The translations under genes and the position numbers were made by a program. This document shows positions 1 through 6,348 of a DNA stretch of 6,348 nt, in pieces. The notes under the pieces were generated by a model. It had not been told where the DNA came from. It saw only the letters and a program-made list of their open reading frames with translations, and made no database searches. How positions within the stretch are numbered: the first letter of the stretch is position 1; each line of letters begins with the position of its first letter. Source of the DNA: an uncultured Odoribacter sp. GTDB lineage: Bacteria > Bacteroidota > Bacteroidia > Bacteroidales > Marinifilaceae. The stretch is taken from NCBI GenBank assembly GCA_905204385.1, contig CAJKZL010000194.1, positions 1-6,348 of the forward strand, read 5' to 3'.

Positions 1-2408
1 TGGTTCAGAATATCCCACCATTGCCAGTCGGCATAGGAAGCGGTTGGAATTACTTTGAAAAGAGGGTGATGGTCATTGATGAGGGTACCGACAATCATGG
101 GATTCCATTTAAACATGATGGGATTCCAGAAATGGCCGGCGAATCCGGTTTTCCGTCCCGGAACTTTTTCCGGGATGAGCAATACTTTCCGGCCTTGTTC
201 GAGGGCTGTCTTTACCTTGTCGTTGTAGGAACGGGCGTATACGTATCCGGTTGCCGGAGTTTGCCGGGCCTGTGGGTATACCCAGATGTCCCATTCGTTG
301 TGGTATGTCCCGTTCAAGATGGTGTGTAAGGTTAGCTTTTGTGCCTTGTCTATAGTGTTCAGGCCGATGCTTACTTTTCCTAAGGAATCGACGGTAGCGC
401 ACTGAATGGCCGGGGTGGGAAGGGCGCCTTTCCGGAGGATGTTTCCCGCGCTGTCTTTCAGTTCCCATCTGAGTTTGCCGCGTTTGACGGGCTGTTCTCC
501 ATAGTGGTAGATTTCCAGGGTGGTGGTGAATGTTTCATCGTTTGTATAGGCACGTTTGGGCATGCGTGCCAGCAATATGGTCGGACCGCAGGATTCGCGG
601 AATTTTTCGGGGCTGACCAGTCCCTTGCTTTCCCAGAAGGCATCGAGAATACCGACGTATGCACTGCCCTGGCCGGGGAAATCGGATAAGCCCAGCAGTT
701 GGAAACCGCCCGAATTGGGTGTCCGCAGCTGGGATTCGTTGACTTCTTTGTATTGCAATACAGTATGTGCGCCCGTAGCCCTGAAGAAATCATCGGCTTG
801 GTGTAACATGCCGTTGCGGGCCAGCCGTTCTCTGAATACTTCGAAATTGCGGGGAGTAAGAATGCCTGTGTATTTCTTCATTTCATCGAAATTGGGATAC
901 ATGCAACGCTGTCCGCTTTCGTGGGCAATGACGGGACAGTCTATGTCGGATTCTTTCCGTTTGTCCCAATCGGTGGAAGGGATGCCTTCGTATACAGTGA
1001 TTCCGCCTTTGGAGGTGACATGCGATACGTAATATTGATCGGAGGGGGTATGGGTTCGGGCGGTAGAGGCTGAATAAAGCCTGCGGTTGTCATGCTTGCG
1101 GGCTTTTTTGACCAGGTCTTCCAGTACATTGAAATCCCCTTCGTTTTCATTGCCGTTGCACATTAACAGAAAGGACGGGTGATTGCCGTATTCTTCGAGT
1201 ATGTCGTACATTTCTTTTTCAAAGAAATCACGGCGGGCGGGATATTTCCCCACGTCCTTGATCCACATGGGCAATTCCGCCTGCAGGTATATCCCGATTT
1301 CGTCGGCAGCCTCGAAAGCTGCTTCAGGGGTACACCTGGATTGAAAACGGATGTGGTTCATGCCGTAGTCTTTTACGGTGCGGAAGATTCGCTTCCAGTC
1401 CTCCGGGCAGGTGGAGGGATAGCCTGTTAATGGAAATACGCAGCAGTCGAGGACTCCCCGCAGATGGATATTCCTGCCGTTGATGCGCACATGGTGACTG
1501 CCTTGTTCCACTTCCCGCATTCCGAAGCAGCTAGTTCGGGAATCTTTTTGTTGGCCGGCTATCCAAGTGGCTTCGATTTCATACAGGTTGGGAGTGAATT
1601 CATTCCATAGTTTCATGTTTTTGCCGATGGTCAGTTCGGATGTCAGCCGGTTGTTGCCCTTTTCCAATTGTACGGGCAGGGTGAGGGCTGTAACTTTTTT
1701 ACTTCCTTTTTCACGGAGCGTCAGTTCTAACCGGCCCTCAATGGTTTGTCCGGTTGTATTATTCAATGAAATTTCCAGACGTACCGATTGTTTTTTGATG
1801 TCGGGGTATGTTTTCAGGGCACGGATATGGGTTTTTTCGTGTGCTTTCAGTGTGATGTTGCCCACAATACCGTTCCAGTTGGTCTGTGTATATTCCGTGG
1901 TTCCGTGATTCCACTGATCCATGGGGTATTTCAGCCGGTTGTCCACGCAAATCGTGAGGGTATGGGGACCGGGAGTCAGTTGCCGGGTGAGGGAGAAACG
2001 GTTAGGTGTGCTGAGACGTTCATCCATTCCGGCTGGTTGCCCGTCGACATAGACCGCCGTTTCCCAATGGCAGCGTTCCAGTTCGAGGGTGATTTCTTTG
2101 TTTGCCCATGTTTTCGGGATGATAACTTCCCGCTGGTACCAGGCCGGTCCGCAGTATTCGAATTTCCGGGCCAGGCGGTCGACATAGCGTGCGTTTACCG
2201 GCAGGCCTTTCCCGTTTTCATCCATACTTCCGGGGAGTGTGACCGATTCTGCGAGTTTTATTTGATAAAGCTGGGACCCGGGGGTTTTACCGAATCCCAT
2301 CGGGTCGGTCTGGAAACGCCATGTTCCGGACAGGTCCAGGGCCTCTTGCTGGGTCGACAATAATTGTGTGCAATACAACAGGGCTGCGAATAAGAAATTT
2401 TTCTTCAT
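1..2408 (-). CDS. GH2-type secreted glycoside hydrolase (beta-galactosidase-like), 3' end cut by window edge
   Basis: The frame is open from an ATG at 2408 to the window edge (802 codons). An in-frame TAA at 2421-2423, only 12 bases upstream of the ATG, fixes the start. Residues 1-20 are a signal peptide (two Lys, then FLFAALLYC...). C13 follows Tyr, so it is a poor lipobox, and a soluble periplasmic or secreted enzyme is likely. Visible layout: GH2 sugar-binding jelly roll ~23-190 (LSGTWRF near its start, GPAWYQRE at 87-94), Ig-like domain ~195-300, TIM barrel ~305-605, a second Ig-like domain ~615-715, then a mixed alpha/beta domain from ~715. The acid/base is probably E421 in GNENEGD and the nucleophile E497 in AHESGQ. 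Their spacing of 76 residues equals that of E. coli LacZ E461/E537. The paralog at 4953-6348 suggests about 100 residues are missing. It is probably a retaining exo-glycosidase; beta-galactosidase, beta-glucuronidase and alpha-L-arabinopyranosidase all remain possible. It sits after a terminator, so it probably has its own promoter. Confidence 0.93.
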   Translation of the reverse strand, partial: MKKNFLFAALLYCTQLLSTQQEALDLSGTWRFQTDPMGFGKTPGSQLYQIKLAESVTLPGSMDENGKGLPVNARYVDRLARKFEYCGPAWYQREVIIPKTWANKEITLELERCHWETAVYVDGQPAGMDERLSTPNRFSLTRQLTPGPHTLTICVDNRLKYPMDQWNHGTTEYTQTNWNGIVGNITLKAHEKTHIRALKTYPDIKKQSVRLEISLNNTTGQTIEGRLELTLREKGSKKVTALTLPVQLEKGNNRLTSELTIGKNMKLWNEFTPNLYEIEATWIAGQQKDSRTSCFGMREVEQGSHHVRINGRNIHLRGVLDCCVFPLTGYPSTCPEDWKRIFRTVKDYGMNHIRFQSRCTPEAAFEAADEIGIYLQAELPMWIKDVGKYPARRDFFEKEMYDILEEYGNHPSFLLMCNGNENEGDFNVLEDLVKKARKHDNRRLYSASTARTHTPSDQYYVSHVTSKGGITVYEGIPSTDWDKRKESDIDCPVIAHESGQRCMYPNFDEMKKYTGILTPRNFEVFRERLARNGMLHQADDFFRATGAHTVLQYKEVNESQLRTPNSGGFQLLGLSDFPGQGSAYVGILDAFWESKGLVSPEKFRESCGPTILLARMPKRAYTNDETFTTTLEIYHYGEQPVKRGKLRWELKDSAGNILRKGALPTPAIQCATVDSLGKVSIGLNTIDKAQKLTLHTILNGTYHNEWDIWVYPQARQTPATGYVYARSYNDKVKTALEQGRKVLLIPEKVPGRKTGFAGHFWNPIMFKWNPMIVGTLINDHHPLFKVIPTASYADWQWWDILN

Positions 2409-2513
2409 ATACCGGATGTTTTATTTTAGTAGTATGCTCGCCCGGGGGCTCCATCATCGGGTGGCTGCATGTCCGTATTCGCATGGGAAGTACGGGATGA
2501 CTGACAGATGATG

Positions 2514-2546
2514 CAAAGAAATAATAAATTCCCGGTATGAAAGATA
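2514..2546 (-). promoter_or_regulatory. Candidate Bacteroidetes-type promoter(s) for the downstream GH2 gene
   Basis: Bacteroidetes housekeeping promoters use a -7 box TAnnTTTG. Between the terminator and the GH2 start, the minus strand has two 7-of-8 matches: TATCTTTC (2546-2539) and TTTCTTTG (2521-2514). Neither has a convincing TTTG -33 element at the usual distance; the nearest are TTTA at 2565-2562 and TTTC at 2542-2539. They would leave 5' leaders of roughly 100-125 bases. The need for a promoter here is well argued by the terminator, but which box is used is a guess. Confidence 0.3.
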
Positions 2547-2556
2547 GATTTCCCGG
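2529..2556. repeat. Short direct repeat TTCCCGG x2, 21 bases apart
   Basis: TTCCCGG occurs at 2529-2535 and 2550-2556 on the plus strand (CCGGGAA on the minus strand). The start-to-start spacing of 21 bases is two helical turns, so both copies lie on one face of the DNA. The pair lies within the probable promoter region of the GH2 gene at 1-2408 and could be a binding site for a dimeric activator. A 7-base repeat can also arise by chance. Confidence 0.3.
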
Positions 2557-2610
2557 ATAAGTAAATGGATAATATTACGATTTTTGGAGGAGTGAATGGC
2601 GGTAGTGTAG

Positions 2611-2650
2611 AAAAACCGGAGCTCTGGGAAGAGCCCAGAAACTCCGGTTT
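2611..2650 (-). terminator. Intrinsic (Rho-independent) terminator after the GH95-like gene
   Basis: Minus-strand RNA can form a 9-bp perfect outer stem (AAACCGGAG at 2650-2642 with CTCCGGTTT at 2621-2613). This is extended inward by a 5-bp CTGGG/CCCAG stem (2638-2634 with 2628-2624) closing a 5-base loop. The strand ends in a run of five T (2615-2611), part of which overlaps the stem. The structure begins 23 bases after the TGA of the GH95-like gene, as expected for the end of an operon. It should separate most transcription of the upstream GH2/GH95 pair from the downstream GH2 gene. Confidence 0.85.
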
Positions 2651-2673
2651 CTGTGTTTGTCGTGAACAGGAAA

Positions 2674-4956
2674 TCAGATGATTTGAATCCGTTCTCCGGC
2701 TTTTGTTTCGTATTCCAGTAATTTTCCGTTGGCAGGGGAGATGATGGATAAATGTCCGCCCTTTTCGGCATATACCTCCAGGCGGGTGACCTTTCCGTCC
2801 TTGCAGATTGCGGAGACGAGGAAAGCTCCCCTGGCCCGTAGTTTGTCGAACGAAACGTTTTTCCACTCCTCGGGAATGGCGGGAAAAACCTGGATAGTTC
2901 CCGTGTGGCTTTGCAGTAGCATCTCCTGTATGCCGGAAGCAAATGCAAAATTGCCTTCGAGGGTAAAAGGACGATAGGTGAATCTGGATTTTCCGGTACC
3001 CGATTGATCTCCGTTTACGTGGAAAGTATTTTTCAGACAGAAACATTCGGCAAATGTGCGTAATGCCTTAGCTGCTTCTTCCCCGTTGAAAGCGCGGGCC
3101 TGCATGTTGGCATACCAGCTGTAGGAGTAGCCCGTCCAGTAGTCGGGCCCGTAATCCTGCAATTTCTTTAAGGTGGAGCGGATGATGTCCTGATCTTTTT
3201 TCCCATTGTTCCAATCTATGATTCCGAGGGGATGGATGGCCAGAGCGTGCGAGAAATGGCGGTGTGAACCGTTGTAAGAATAGCCCGGGGCAAAGGTGAG
3301 GCTCCCCTCCCGGTCGAGGTCGATTTCCGGGTGTTGTTCTTTCAGCTCCGCCCAATGTGTCGCTTCGGCTGTCAGGTTCAGTTCGCCTGCCAATTCCGAG
3401 CTTGCCCCGAATATAAAGTGCATCAGCGATAAATCGAAGTTAGTTATCTCCGTAAACCAGGCTTGCAGGGAATTGTCGAATATTTCGGGGCTGGAACTGA
3501 ATTCCAGTCTGCGGATGCCCTTGGAGTCTGTGATAGAATTTTGTTCCATATAGGTAGCTACTTCTTTCAGGAACGGATAGGCACGCTCTTTCAGAAACTC
3601 CCGGTCTGCGGAATATTTCCAGTGCAGGTAGAAGTGTTGTGCCAGCCAGGCCCCGGCTGTTTGCGACATGGCATATTGAATCCATCCTCCCATGGGTTCG
3701 CCTGTGAGGGTGGCGACTCCCGGCACATTCATTCCGTCGGTTCCGAAATATTGCCGGGTGAAGCGTTTATAGGCCTCCCGCTGATTCCACAGGGTATTTA
3801 AATACCCCATGCCTTCGGATAAATGATTACCGGTATAGGCCGGCCAGTAGCTGAGCTGGGTGTTTAGGTCGTGATGGTAATCTCCTTTCCAGGGGGGAAG
3901 TTTCCCGTTATCGGCGGTCCATACGGCTTGCAGGGATATCGGATAGGAGTTTTCACGGGTGGCCGATCCGAATTTGTACATCTCGTTTTGATATTGTTTT
4001 TGCAGGACGGGATCCGGGAGTGAGACGGAAGATTGCGCCCAGTACTGATTCCAGTAGTCCAGGTGAGATTGGTAATCCTGTTCCGTTCCGCGTTGTATGG
4101 CCTCTTCGGTTTCTGAGATCGCCTGATCATCCGAGAGAGAAGAGGTAACGCTCCAGGTGCCGTAGAGGGTATTGCCCTGTTGTTCCCATCGGACTGCTAC
4201 GTCGTAAGAGAAATCGCCGTATCCTTGCTGGTGGTAGACCAGCTGATTGTCTTTCCGGCTGACCTGGCCCTGCTCATATCCCAGGCGTCTCAGGTCTTGT
4301 CCTGTCACGGGACTGTTTTCCTGATCGCTTCCCCGGTTGTATTGCGGTGCTTGGAGGAAGGGGGTGAGTGCTGCGGGCAGATTTTCGAAGATGAACCATC
4401 CCACGGGTTCTGTGGCATGTACGAAAGTCTGCATTTTCACCCCGTTTTCCCAGGTGACTTCGCATAGGGCATTGTTCAGGTATAATTGTACCTGTGTGGT
4501 TTTTCCGAATCCTGTCAGCGGAAATTCCAGTGCCGCTCCGGGAATTTTGGAGGGAGCCGGCATTCTGTCATAAGGATGGTCGAATTTTTTCTGTACCGGC
4601 AGATAGTCTTTTTTGCGTATTTGTTCTTTGACCCAGGCGAAACGGTAATTACTGCCCGAAAGACTGTCGGCCGGACGCAGGTCCCACAAGTCCGTCCGGT
4701 CGAGTGAGAATCGCAGACAGCTATCGTTTTGCCAGACAAGGACACCTACGGTAGCATTCCCCAGGGGGATGCCCTCGTCCCAGCTTTGAGCCAGGGAGGG
4801 AAAGATCAGGTCGCTTTCCGACGGGACTACCGGCAAGAGCTCTACTGAGGGTTTACAGGCGACCAAGCCGAAAATGCAGCCTGTCAATAACAGATTCTTG
4901 AAGTTCCTGTTATTCCTGAAATTAGTTAATCTGACTTTAGGTGATTTGGTGTTCAT
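2674..4956 (-). CDS. GH95-like glycoside hydrolase (alpha-L-fucosidase / alpha-L-galactosidase type), predicted lipoprotein, divergent active site
   Basis: Complete 760-residue protein. The N terminus has a basic region to K20, a hydrophobic stretch and a lipobox LVAC with C34, so a signal-peptidase-II lipoprotein is predicted. Layout: N-terminal beta-sandwich (GH95/65N type) ~50-270 with EGIPLGNATVGVLVW at 61-75; (alpha/alpha)6 barrel ~295-660; short C-terminal beta domain ~685-760. Family marks are LPPWKGDY (353-360), the NTQLSYWP stretch (365-372), SSSPE (487-491), TNFD (505-508), HRHFSH (565-570) and QEMLLQSH then PAIPEEW near 677-698. Characterised GH95 enzymes hydrolyse terminal alpha-L-fucose or alpha-L-galactose with inversion, using a Glu acid and an Asp base aided by an N-x-N pair. 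Here the pair reads D363-L-N365 and the base motif reads LEGN (E667) instead of DGN. The GH95-like fold is well supported, but substrate and activity are uncertain. The start ATG overlaps the upstream GH2 stop, implying co-translation, and a terminator follows 23 bases after the TGA. Confidence 0.9.
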   Translation of the reverse strand: MNTKSPKVRLTNFRNNRNFKNLLLTGCIFGLVACKPSVELLPVVPSESDLIFPSLAQSWDEGIPLGNATVGVLVWQNDSCLRFSLDRTDLWDLRPADSLSGSNYRFAWVKEQIRKKDYLPVQKKFDHPYDRMPAPSKIPGAALEFPLTGFGKTTQVQLYLNNALCEVTWENGVKMQTFVHATEPVGWFIFENLPAALTPFLQAPQYNRGSDQENSPVTGQDLRRLGYEQGQVSRKDNQLVYHQQGYGDFSYDVAVRWEQQGNTLYGTWSVTSSLSDDQAISETEEAIQRGTEQDYQSHLDYWNQYWAQSSVSLPDPVLQKQYQNEMYKFGSATRENSYPISLQAVWTADNGKLPPWKGDYHHDLNTQLSYWPAYTGNHLSEGMGYLNTLWNQREAYKRFTRQYFGTDGMNVPGVATLTGEPMGGWIQYAMSQTAGAWLAQHFYLHWKYSADREFLKERAYPFLKEVATYMEQNSITDSKGIRRLEFSSSPEIFDNSLQAWFTEITNFDLSLMHFIFGASSELAGELNLTAEATHWAELKEQHPEIDLDREGSLTFAPGYSYNGSHRHFSHALAIHPLGIIDWNNGKKDQDIIRSTLKKLQDYGPDYWTGYSYSWYANMQARAFNGEEAAKALRTFAECFCLKNTFHVNGDQSGTGKSRFTYRPFTLEGNFAFASGIQEMLLQSHTGTIQVFPAIPEEWKNVSFDKLRARGAFLVSAICKDGKVTRLEVYAEKGGHLSIISPANGKLLEYETKAGERIQII
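4953..4956 (-). other. ATGA start/stop overlap (translational coupling)
   Basis: On the minus strand the ATG of the GH95-like gene (4956-4954) overlaps the TGA of the GH2 gene (4955-4953). No clear Shine-Dalgarno is visible in the CAAACCG just upstream. Reinitiation by ribosomes finishing the GH2 gene is the simplest reading, and it places the two genes in one operon. The overlap is read directly; the coupling mechanism is inferred. Confidence 0.85.
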
Positions 4957-6348
4957 CGGTTTGAGATGTTAGGATTTATCAGTTGCTGGATTTGTGTCTT
5001 GTGAACTTCAACCGTCGGGGAAAAAGCGGGGCTCACCATGTATTTTTTCAGGCTATGGAGTAATTGACGGGCTTCGGGCCGGCGATCCATGTCCTGCCAG
5101 AAATCGATGCCGGAGATCAGTAGTTTCCCTTTGCCTGCTTTTGCCTCAAGCAGCAGGGCTAAGGGGCGGTTGGTAAACCAGTCGTCGATCACCCGTACGA
5201 TAGGACTGAGTTGCGGGGAGATTTTCGCAAATTCGATGGCTCCTGAATGGCTCATGGCATCCCACCATTGGTAGTCACTGTGCCAGGAGGTCGGAAATTC
5301 GCTCAAGGCAGGATGTTCCGGATTGCATAGAATACCCAGTGTGTGGGGAGCTTGTTTCCCGGTCCATGCCGTATTCCAGAAAATACTGGAGAAACCGATT
5401 TTGATATTTCCTCCCATTTGCGGGGACAGTGTTCCTTTTTTCAGGGAGAGCAGCACGGTGGCTCCTTCGTCTAAGGCTTTCCAGGTTGCCGAATCGAGAT
5501 GACCGGCCATCCGGACGGTTCCTTCTTTTGCCGTCGGGGTGTGTATGGCGGGATATACCCAGATATGCCAGTCGTTTTTCCGTTCGTTTACAGTGACTTC
5601 CAGTGTTAACTGTTGAGGAACCTGAATATTATTCAGGGGGACAGTGATTTCTCCCAATGTAAAGTTATGGCCTGTCGGTATTTCTTCCGGTTGCCAGTTG
5701 CCTGAGCGGAGTATGTTTCCCCGGTTGTCCGATAAGGTCCATCCGGCGGCCGGTGTTTTCAGCGGGGCTTCTCCGTAGTGGGCTATTTCGGCGGATGCTT
5801 TCAGGGATTCGTTGTTGGTGTAAATCAATTTGGGCAGACGGACCAAGGGGACGGTTGCATGGCAGAAGCGGCTGTATTCCTGGGGAGAGATGTAGCCTTT
5901 TTCTTCCCAAAAGGCATCCAGTACTCCCACCAGTGCAGTGCCCTGACCGGGGAAGTCATACAGTCCCAGCAATTGGAAGCCGCCAAAGTTTTTTGTACGG
6001 AGAGCCGCTTCAATATCGGCTTTGTAGCAGAGTGCCTGTAATTTTCCCGATGCCAGCAGAAAGCTGTCGGCCAGGTTTTCCATGCCGTTTTGCTGTAATG
6101 TTTTTTGAAATATTTCGAAGTTCCGGGGACGCATGACGCCTTTGTATTTGCTTATTTCCCTGAAATTGGGATATACGCACCATTGTCCTATTTCGTGGCT
6201 GATCATGGGTTGGCTGAAGCGGCCGACGTATCCGTTCCAGTCGTTGGCCGTACGGGGTGGCTGTGCGTTGATGATGCTGTTGAGGCCCTGTCCCCTGCCT
6301 TGTATGCGGGGGGTGGGGTCACTGAGAAAATCACTGACGGGCAGGTTG
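4953..6348 (-). CDS. GH2-type glycoside hydrolase, C-terminal portion (5' end outside window)
   Basis: The frame is open from the window edge (first whole codon 6347-6345) to a TGA at 4955-4953, giving 464 residues. The Met at 6204-6206 is internal: the 47 upstream in-frame residues, including PTPRIQGRGQGLNSI, are open and coding-like. The fragment begins in the last third of the TIM barrel. The probable nucleophile is E52 of the fragment in SHEIGQWC (codon 6194-6192); the acid/base lies outside the window. Next come GGFQLLGLYDFPGQG, an Ig-like domain, and a C-terminal alpha/beta domain ending in GKLLISGIDFW and RRPEARQLLHSL, which resembles the glutamine-amidotransferase-like fold attached to several glycosidases. 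It is a paralog of the GH2 gene at 1-2408, sharing long blocks in the same order. Presence of a signal peptide cannot be judged. It is translationally coupled to the GH95-like gene, so the two enzymes probably act on the same glycan. Confidence 0.93.
   Translation of the reverse strand, partial: NLPVSDFLSDPTPRIQGRGQGLNSIINAQPPRTANDWNGYVGRFSQPMISHEIGQWCVYPNFREISKYKGVMRPRNFEIFQKTLQQNGMENLADSFLLASGKLQALCYKADIEAALRTKNFGGFQLLGLYDFPGQGTALVGVLDAFWEEKGYISPQEYSRFCHATVPLVRLPKLIYTNNESLKASAEIAHYGEAPLKTPAAGWTLSDNRGNILRSGNWQPEEIPTGHNFTLGEITVPLNNIQVPQQLTLEVTVNERKNDWHIWVYPAIHTPTAKEGTVRMAGHLDSATWKALDEGATVLLSLKKGTLSPQMGGNIKIGFSSIFWNTAWTGKQAPHTLGILCNPEHPALSEFPTSWHSDYQWWDAMSHSGAIEFAKISPQLSPIVRVIDDWFTNRPLALLLEAKAGKGKLLISGIDFWQDMDRRPEARQLLHSLKKYMVSPAFSPTVEVHKTQIQQLINPNISNR

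Noticed and set aside
556..1032. 158-residue plus-strand open frame
   Set aside because: Antisense to the GH2 barrel and C-terminal region, with no domain or plausible start context.
1788..2363. 191-residue plus-strand open frame
   Set aside because: It lies wholly opposite the GH2 gene, which has a signal peptide, family motifs and both catalytic Glu residues. The translation shows no recognisable domain and is a codon-bias shadow.
2435..2455. CCCGGG-centred GC-rich palindrome in the GH2 leader as a second hairpin
   Set aside because: The self-complementary core leaves no room for a loop and no T run follows; it is not a credible terminator or riboswitch.
2426..3046. 206-residue minus-strand open frame crossing the GH95 3' end and the terminator
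   Set aside because: It reads out of frame through the well-supported GH95-like C terminus and through the terminator hairpin. The composition is basic and low in recognisable motifs.
6204..6206. Met at 6206 as the true start of the upstream GH2 gene
   Set aside because: The frame stays open to the window edge with conserved-looking coding sequence, and a start here would leave out most of the TIM barrel including the acid/base. It is an internal Met.
1..6348. tRNA, rRNA, CRISPR array, insertion sequence or attachment site
   Set aside because: Nearly all of the window is coding sequence of three glycosidases. I saw no repeat array, transposase motif, terminal inverted repeats or tRNA-like cloverleaf in the single 265-base gap.

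Overview
The window looks like part of a carbohydrate-degradation locus of a Bacteroidales bacterium, probably a gut or other glycan-rich niche species. The evidence is the gene content (two GH2-type glycosidases and one GH95-type glycosidase, each secreted where its N terminus is visible), starts without an obvious Shine-Dalgarno but with AT-rich leaders, and moderate GC (about half, judged by eye). No SusC/SusD pair, sulfatase or regulator lies in the window. Calling it part of a polysaccharide utilization locus (PUL) is therefore an inference from the enzyme set.

All three genes are on the minus strand, so the biological order runs from high to low coordinates. (1) 6348-4953 is the C-terminal ~464 residues of a GH2-type enzyme whose N terminus lies outside the window. 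(2) 4956-2674 is a complete 760-residue predicted lipoprotein of the GH95 (alpha-L-fucosidase / alpha-L-galactosidase) type, whose ATG overlaps the previous stop in an ATGA. (3) 2673-2409 is a 265-base intergenic stretch with a strong intrinsic terminator just after gene 2 and a probable promoter region for the next gene. (4) 2408-1 is a second GH2-type enzyme with an intact N terminus and signal peptide, cut by the window edge probably about 100 residues before its end.

The two GH2 enzymes are clear paralogs. They share the HE-x-GQ-x-C-x-YPNF nucleophile region, a GGFQLLGL-x-DFPGQG block and a similar C-terminal architecture. Together with a GH95-like exo-acting enzyme they would trim side chains of a branched, probably galactose-, fucose- or arabinose-decorated glycan in the periplasm. 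The substrate (plant pectin, hemicellulose or host glycan) cannot be decided from this window.

The point most worth a second look is that the GH95-like protein departs from the textbook GH95 active site at two positions. The first Asn of the N-x-N pair is Asp, and the Asp of the usual DGN motif is Glu. This suggests a divergent clade with a rearranged catalytic base or a different substrate. I see no evidence for a wholly new type of system.
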